The translations under genes were made by a program, and so were the position numbers. From a virus, in the IMG/VR virus record IMGVR_UViG_3300009481_000010, positions 1 to 64,000 of that record: a stretch of 64,000 bases of DNA. One strand, written 5' to 3'. The notes under the pieces were generated by a model. It saw only the letters and a list, made by a program, of their open reading frames with translations. It was not told where the DNA came from and did no database searches. Below are positions 60,965 through 64,000 of the stretch, one piece after another (within the stretch, counting starts at the first letter, position 1; each line of letters starts with the position of its first letter).

Positions 60965-61496
60965 TTCTGGTGGGTGTGGCACCCGAATGTTTCATAAGTG
61001 GTTGGACTCTAATGGGTTTTACACTAATGATCAATCTGCTGTTCATAGAATGGTATTTCCTGATACTCTCGATAAAGACGAGTGTATGATATACCTTCAT
61101 GGTAACCCCGTAGACTCCGTTTTGTCTTTTTACGGAAAACATTACTCTGGACATACTCGCTTCCTGGAGCAGCACTGTGACAACCTGGAAGTCCCTACTG
61201 TTCCTGATGATATCAGAGAGTACGTAGCCTCTAAAAAAGACTTGTTTGGTCTTTTGGATCACCAGTTTAGGTGGCTGGCCCAATTAGAACAATACGGGTA
61301 CAGAGAACAATCCATGTACTTGGACTATGACTCAATATGGGAATATTATCCTCAGCGTATGCTACGGGAACAACTGAATTTCATAATCAACTTCCCAAAA
61401 GAGCAACCTAGATCTCCGAAGCCCTGGGTGACAAAAGACATACTGAACGGATTAGAATACATTTACGGTAGACCATCGAGCGTTAATTATGACTAA
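60942..61496 (+). CDS. Sulfotransferase-like protein
   Basis: 184 residues. KVYLYSSGGCGTRMFHKWLD at the N-terminus matches the PAPS 5'-phosphosulfate loop of sulfotransferases (SxGGTGSx), CMIYLHGNPVDSVLSFYGKH the 3'-phosphate strand (RDPxDxxLS). Short but with both parts. Would add sulfate to a glycan or other acceptor if active. Confidence 0.7.
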   Translation: MKKVYLYSSGGCGTRMFHKWLDSNGFYTNDQSAVHRMVFPDTLDKDECMIYLHGNPVDSVLSFYGKHYSGHTRFLEQHCDNLEVPTVPDDIREYVASKKDLFGLLDHQFRWLAQLEQYGYREQSMYLDYDSIWEYYPQRMLREQLNFIINFPKEQPRSPKPWVTKDILNGLEYIYGRPSSVNYD

Positions 61497-62301
61497 ACTA
61501 GTAATACCAGGGAGTGATGCAGGTTTCTTCTCAGTATTCCGTGGCACAGTAGGTGCTTTTACGGCGTGTGAGTCAGTTCCTGATTCAGCCCCGTTCCCAT
61601 TCTGGACTAATACTATTTACGACGATTGGTCTATGCACGATCAGTTTGGAAGTAATGTGTGGGAATGGTACTTTGAAGTAGATTTCCCCTCACATGGGGA
61701 GAAACTAATAAACCACCCACATATAATTCTCCCTAGGGAATACCAAACTCGTGTTACCATGCACGAAATGATCAAAAAATACGTGAGACCGCTACCGTAC
61801 ATCCTAGAAGACCTAGCGGACTTAATAGAAGCAGTCGGTCCTAACCCCTTGGGATTGCACATTCGCCGTACTGATAAAAATGAATGTACCAGGTTTGGCG
61901 AGCCAGAAACGGGTAAACCCGTGCCGCTTTCAAAATACATCGAGCACGCCGAAAAATATCTCGAAAATCGCCCGGAATCTCGGATTTTCCTTTCCACAGA
62001 TGACTACTCAGTCATAGAATGTATGCAGGAACACTTCCCGAAGCGAGTTTCCTTCCAGAAAGACTGCATTAGATCTACTGGTAACATATCAGTACATCAC
62101 GGCGATAAGTTGAATGGATACAAAAAGGGCAAGGATGTCCTTATTGATTGCCTTATGCTGTCTCAGTGTGACCATATTATCAAGGGTATTAGTAACGTGG
62201 CCCTGTGTGCTATGTTCTTTAACCTGGATCTGACTGCTGAAAACATGAACTCAATTTACAACTGCGATACAAGGGAGGATTTTGTCAATGACCTACGGTG
62301 A
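61489..62301 (+). CDS. Fucosyltransferase-like protein (GT23/GT11-type GDP-sugar binding)
   Basis: 270 residues. GLHIRRTDKNECTRFGEPET holds the HxRRxD motif of alpha-1,6/1,2 and O-fucosyltransferases, and LSTDDYSVIECMQEHFPKRV and DVLIDCLMLSQCDHIIKGIS NVALCA the remaining core (D..ml..c...i...S.fs..A). Likely transfers fucose from GDP-fucose; no GDP-fucose synthesis genes are in the window. Confidence 0.8.
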   Translation: MTKLVIPGSDAGFFSVFRGTVGAFTACESVPDSAPFPFWTNTIYDDWSMHDQFGSNVWEWYFEVDFPSHGEKLINHPHIILPREYQTRVTMHEMIKKYVRPLPYILEDLADLIEAVGPNPLGLHIRRTDKNECTRFGEPETGKPVPLSKYIEHAEKYLENRPESRIFLSTDDYSVIECMQEHFPKRVSFQKDCIRSTGNISVHHGDKLNGYKKGKDVLIDCLMLSQCDHIIKGISNVALCAMFFNLDLTAENMNSIYNCDTREDFVNDLR

Positions 62302-62545
62302 TATGTGCGAAGTGATTGCTGGTGATTGGAATAGAGAACAGGATATCCTCATAGGAGAGGATAATGATCCTACCTACTTAACAGGTAAAGATGTTTGGGA
62401 TATGGATCTTGTGGGACAATTTCCTGCGTTGTATGTACCTATGCTGTATGAGGCCGCTAAGGAAGAACAACTTATTGGTCTGCTGCTTACTGATGAATCC
62501 TGTTCCGGTATGTTTTTGAGGTATCTCTCAAGGAAAGAAAAATGA
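62288..62545 (+). CDS. Hypothetical protein
   Basis: 85 residues; ATG 62288 chosen for AGGGAGGA upstream. Acidic, helical. ATGA overlap with the next gene. No family recognised. Confidence 0.6.
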   Translation: MTYGDMCEVIAGDWNREQDILIGEDNDPTYLTGKDVWDMDLVGQFPALYVPMLYEAAKEEQLIGLLLTDESCSGMFLRYLSRKEK

Positions 62546-63285
62546 GAAAAGAAACCAAAAAGTTCGAGCCAAAAGTTGGTATGATGTCATGTGTGGGTAT
62601 CGGGGGAACTAAGTATCCCTTATCCTTTGGTAATTATATGGTCATCAATACGGGTCCGTACATCTGTAATATGTGGGCAGAAAACCTCAAAGAATGGGTT
62701 AAAAACCATCCAGATATTGGTCACATTGAGGTAACTATCTTCCACGACGAGTGTTATGGTTGGGGCGATAGGTCAAAAATCTACCCATTTCAAATTGGTA
62801 TTATTACCGATAGCCGTATCCCGCAAAGCTGGTTAGCACCTACTCTACATAGATTGTGTGTTACTGGTCATGGTTGGGGAACAGTAGCTATTGGTAAGGC
62901 CGTTCATGAGCATCTAGGGATGGAGTTTACGGATTACTGCGGGTGTGAGGATGAATATACCTCTCCGTCTTTTTCTACGTCATTTGTTCCAGATGATGGT
63001 ATTAAAACCAGCACCTGTTGGAACTGTAAGAAAACTGAGACTATTCAGTACAAAAAACCTATGACAGAAGAAGAGAAGAGTATTCGTGACGAGAATATGA
63101 AAAACATAAAAATTAAGTTCTATGAAGAACCAGGGGCTGCGATTTTGGATAACCGTAGGGTTATTGAGGGCGATTTTTATGTAGAAAATTTAATAAAGAA
63201 CAAAGTCGGGTCTGGTAATCTAATTGTTTCTGATGAAGCTATGGAAGATATCAAGACCTGGTATGAAGAAGAAGAAGATGTTTGA
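62542..63285 (+). CDS. Hypothetical protein of the glycan cluster
   Basis: 247 residues. Gly/Tyr-rich first half (SCVGIGGTKYPLSFGNYMVI), CGCEDEY and CWNCKKTETI in the middle (possible zinc site), acidic helical end. No family recognised. Confidence 0.6.
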   Translation: MRKETKKFEPKVGMMSCVGIGGTKYPLSFGNYMVINTGPYICNMWAENLKEWVKNHPDIGHIEVTIFHDECYGWGDRSKIYPFQIGIITDSRIPQSWLAPTLHRLCVTGHGWGTVAIGKAVHEHLGMEFTDYCGCEDEYTSPSFSTSFVPDDGIKTSTCWNCKKTETIQYKKPMTEEEKSIRDENMKNIKIKFYEEPGAAILDNRRVIEGDFYVENLIKNKVGSGNLIVSDEAMEDIKTWYEEEEDV

Positions 63286-64000
63286 AAACATTTCTAGTGC
63301 TCCATATTTAAGCGGTTATACCTACCGCACGTTTGCTGATCACGCAATTTGTGACCCTGGCGATACTACGCACATGCAAAAAGTATGTCACGGTATCAAT
63401 CCACAGGGGGTACAACCCGGAGATATTCTATACGTAACAGGAGTCAAGGTAAAAGAATTTTTCACTAAGATAGCCCCAGCTATCGATGTCCCGTTTTTTG
63501 TTATTACTGCCCAGTGGGACGCTGGACCAGATGAGTCGTTAATCCCTCTCTTCTCTCGCCATCTGGTTAAGTGGTTTACTATCAATGCAAATATTGTGCA
63601 TGAAAAGATAGTACCGATCCCACTGGGTCTTCAAAATTTGCACTGGCGTCATAATGGTAACATACAGAGTGATCCATTGACCTATGCAGGGCGAGCCGCC
63701 GTAAGAAAGAATAAGACTCTGTTAGCCTCATTCTCTATGCATAATAACATTGGGGAGAGAACTACTTGTCTCAATATGGCCCACAGGGCCTTTGGTGGTA
63801 TGTTGGACGTTAGACAGGTTCAGCGTGGAGATAGAGAGAATGATGCTTTCGTAAGAGACTATTTCAATAAAGCATCCAGGTACAAGTTTATTCTATGTCC
63901 GTGGGGTGCTGGTATTGATACTCACAGACTCTGGGAAGCTATGTATATGGGCTGTATTCCTGTTACCAAGTATCATGAGTGTTACCGAGATTTCAAGAGA
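63278..64000 (+). CDS. Exostosin-like glycosyltransferase, partial (3' end outside window)
   Basis: ATG 63278 after AAGAAGAAG; 241 codons are open to the window edge with no stop. VPFFVITAQWDAGPDESLIP in the first half; FILCPWGAGIDTHRLWEAMY MGCIPV is the exostosin-like donor motif, as in the gene at 60227. Continues beyond 64000. Confidence 0.85.
   Translation, partial: MFENISSAPYLSGYTYRTFADHAICDPGDTTHMQKVCHGINPQGVQPGDILYVTGVKVKEFFTKIAPAIDVPFFVITAQWDAGPDESLIPLFSRHLVKWFTINANIVHEKIVPIPLGLQNLHWRHNGNIQSDPLTYAGRAAVRKNKTLLASFSMHNNIGERTTCLNMAHRAFGGMLDVRQVQRGDRENDAFVRDYFNKASRYKFILCPWGAGIDTHRLWEAMYMGCIPVTKYHECYRDFKR

Noticed and set aside
1-64000. Genome-wide amber recoding
   Set aside because: At least 15 genes end at TAG, including glycosyltransferases, DUF5662-like, polymerase part 2 and HNH genes, usually with another stop soon after or overlapping the next gene. 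UAG therefore remains a stop in general.
1-64000. CRISPR array or transposon
   Set aside because: No regularly spaced direct repeats with unique spacers and no transposase-like ORF with terminal repeats were seen.

Overview
The window is the interior of a large tailed-phage genome (Caudoviricetes), probably a jumbo or near-jumbo lytic phage of a bacterium. The evidence is almost continuous coding on the + strand with ATGA/TAATG overlaps, a complete phage replisome, class I ribonucleotide reductase, many free-standing homing endonucleases and inteins, a very large tRNA array with a tmRNA, and a long glycosyltransferase cluster. No ribosomal RNA, housekeeping operon or transposase is visible. 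The host cannot be named from this sequence. Promoters are sigma-70-like and share an unusually constant 16-bp spacer.

Layout. 1-1450: end of a structural block (collagen-like protein and small genes) closed by a terminator. 1450-20000: an accessory translation region with about 33 tRNA or tRNA-like genes, small ORFs, four tRNA-linked HNH endonucleases, a tmRNA, an HD/peptidyl-tRNA-hydrolase gene, a HAD phosphatase, the RNA ligase RtcB, an SPFH membrane protein and a VWA protein. 20000-27700: HNH nuclease, dCMP deaminase, small membrane proteins, a glycosyltransferase, a sigma-like factor, a Gly/Thr-rich possible structural protein, membrane proteins that could be holins, and an exported thioredoxin-like protein. 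27700-33700: NrdA, cytosine methyltransferase, NrdB and a MazG-like pyrophosphohydrolase. 33700-51400: PhoH, a LAGLIDADG endonuclease, a RecA-like recombinase, an endonuclease, DnaB helicase, DnaG primase, dNMP kinase, a Cas4/RecB-type nuclease, a fractured DNA polymerase III alpha (three genes, one cis-intein, one split intein), a DEDD exonuclease and SSB. 51400-64000: a gene-dense glycan block containing an intein-bearing glycosyltransferase, several other glycosyltransferases, and nucleotidyltransferase-, sulfotransferase- and fucosyltransferase-like genes. The last gene runs off the window.

The most striking feature is at 8640-9575. A well-folded tRNA with anticodon CUA (amber suppressor) lies 44 nt upstream of one long reading frame that contains two in-frame UAG codons, one at codon 3 and one exactly between an HD-like domain and a peptidyl-tRNA-hydrolase-2-like domain. 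UAG is an ordinary stop elsewhere in the window, so this looks like a locally programmed readthrough switch rather than genome-wide recoding. The tRNA array is odd in other ways: long class-II-type variable arms on Asn, His and several tRNAs of unclear identity, short arms on two Leu tRNAs, one tRNA with extra hairpins, and a promoter-driven tRNA-like RNA on the minus strand. With tmRNA, RtcB, the HAD phosphatase and the peptidyl-tRNA hydrolase, the region reads as a module for translation takeover and RNA repair.

All tRNA identities come from hand-folded cloverleafs and all protein calls from motifs read by eye; no database search was possible.
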